Below, one piece after another: positions 63,846-64,000 of a stretch of DNA of 64,000 nt. A program made the position numbers and the translations under genes. Within the stretch, counting starts at the first letter, position 1; every line of letters starts with the position of its first letter. Source of the DNA: Leishmania mexicana MHOM/GT/2001/U1103 (Eukaryota > Euglenozoa > Kinetoplastea > Trypanosomatida > Trypanosomatidae); NCBI RefSeq assembly GCF_000234665.1, contig NC_018321.1, positions 38,594 to 102,593 of the forward strand, written 5' to 3'. The notes under the pieces were generated by a model. The model was not told where the DNA came from, did not search any database, and saw nothing but the letters and a program-made list of their open reading frames with translations.

Positions 63846-64000
63846 GCGAGTGCGTTGCGAAGAGCGAGCGAGCTGATCACACACGCACACACATATGTAG
63901 ATACATGTGTGAGTGTATAAGTGGAGCGCGATGGATGTCCATCCGTTGGCAAGCGAGGGAGGATGGTTGCGGAGGGGAGAAAAGGGGGTGGGGCAACTCG

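Noticed and set aside
1..64000. tRNA, rRNA or snoRNA genes
   Set aside because: I looked for T-loop-like motifs and box patterns by eye and found none convincing. A covariance-model scan would be needed to exclude small RNAs.
1..64000. Strand-switch region or RNA polymerase II start site
   Set aside because: All credible genes are on the minus strand, so no divergent or convergent switch is present in the window.

Overview
The window looks like nuclear chromosomal DNA of a trypanosomatid, most likely Leishmania. The evidence is GC-rich intron-less genes all on the minus strand, several-kb intergenic regions full of purine/pyrimidine tracts and CA/GT microsatellites, and a tandem family of receptor-type adenylate cyclases. 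From memory, L. major chromosome 17 has a peptidase T-like gene close to such a cyclase array, so I infer the syntenic region. The species cannot be fixed from sequence alone. Transcription would run right to left as one polycistronic unit, matured by trans-splicing.

Right part (about 47.4-64 kb) is single-copy. In transcription order it holds an M20B peptidase T homolog, a secretory-pathway protein with degenerate thioredoxin-like folds, an EMC2 homolog (TPR subunit of the ER membrane protein complex), a coiled-coil protein resembling the C-terminal half of CEP120, and an unrecognised 668-aa protein. A SIDER-like retroposon probably lies in the 3' region of the last gene.

Left part (2-46.3 kb) is the cyclase array. 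Complete genes are at 42327-46319 (AC6), 34738-38940 (AC4), 29677-33855 (AC3), 21019-25254 (AC2) and 2008-6126 (AC1). A 5' fragment lies at 40012-40641 (AC5) and a 3' fragment at 13804-13892 (ACX). Each complete protein has a signal anchor, a large extracellular two-lobed receptor region resembling periplasmic binding proteins, one membrane span, and a class III cyclase domain with all catalytic residues. The catalytic domain is almost identical throughout, while ectodomains, tails and UTRs are exchanged in blocks: the array is a mosaic shaped by gene conversion.

Three 100-N assembly gaps fall in the array. One certainly hides the body of a further cyclase gene. One may be a false gap that duplicates part of AC4. 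The 7.1-kb non-coding region between AC1 and AC2 is present twice, and a ~0.7-kb piece of cyclase upstream DNA recurs 10 kb away in direct orientation next to EMC2, bracketing three unrelated genes.
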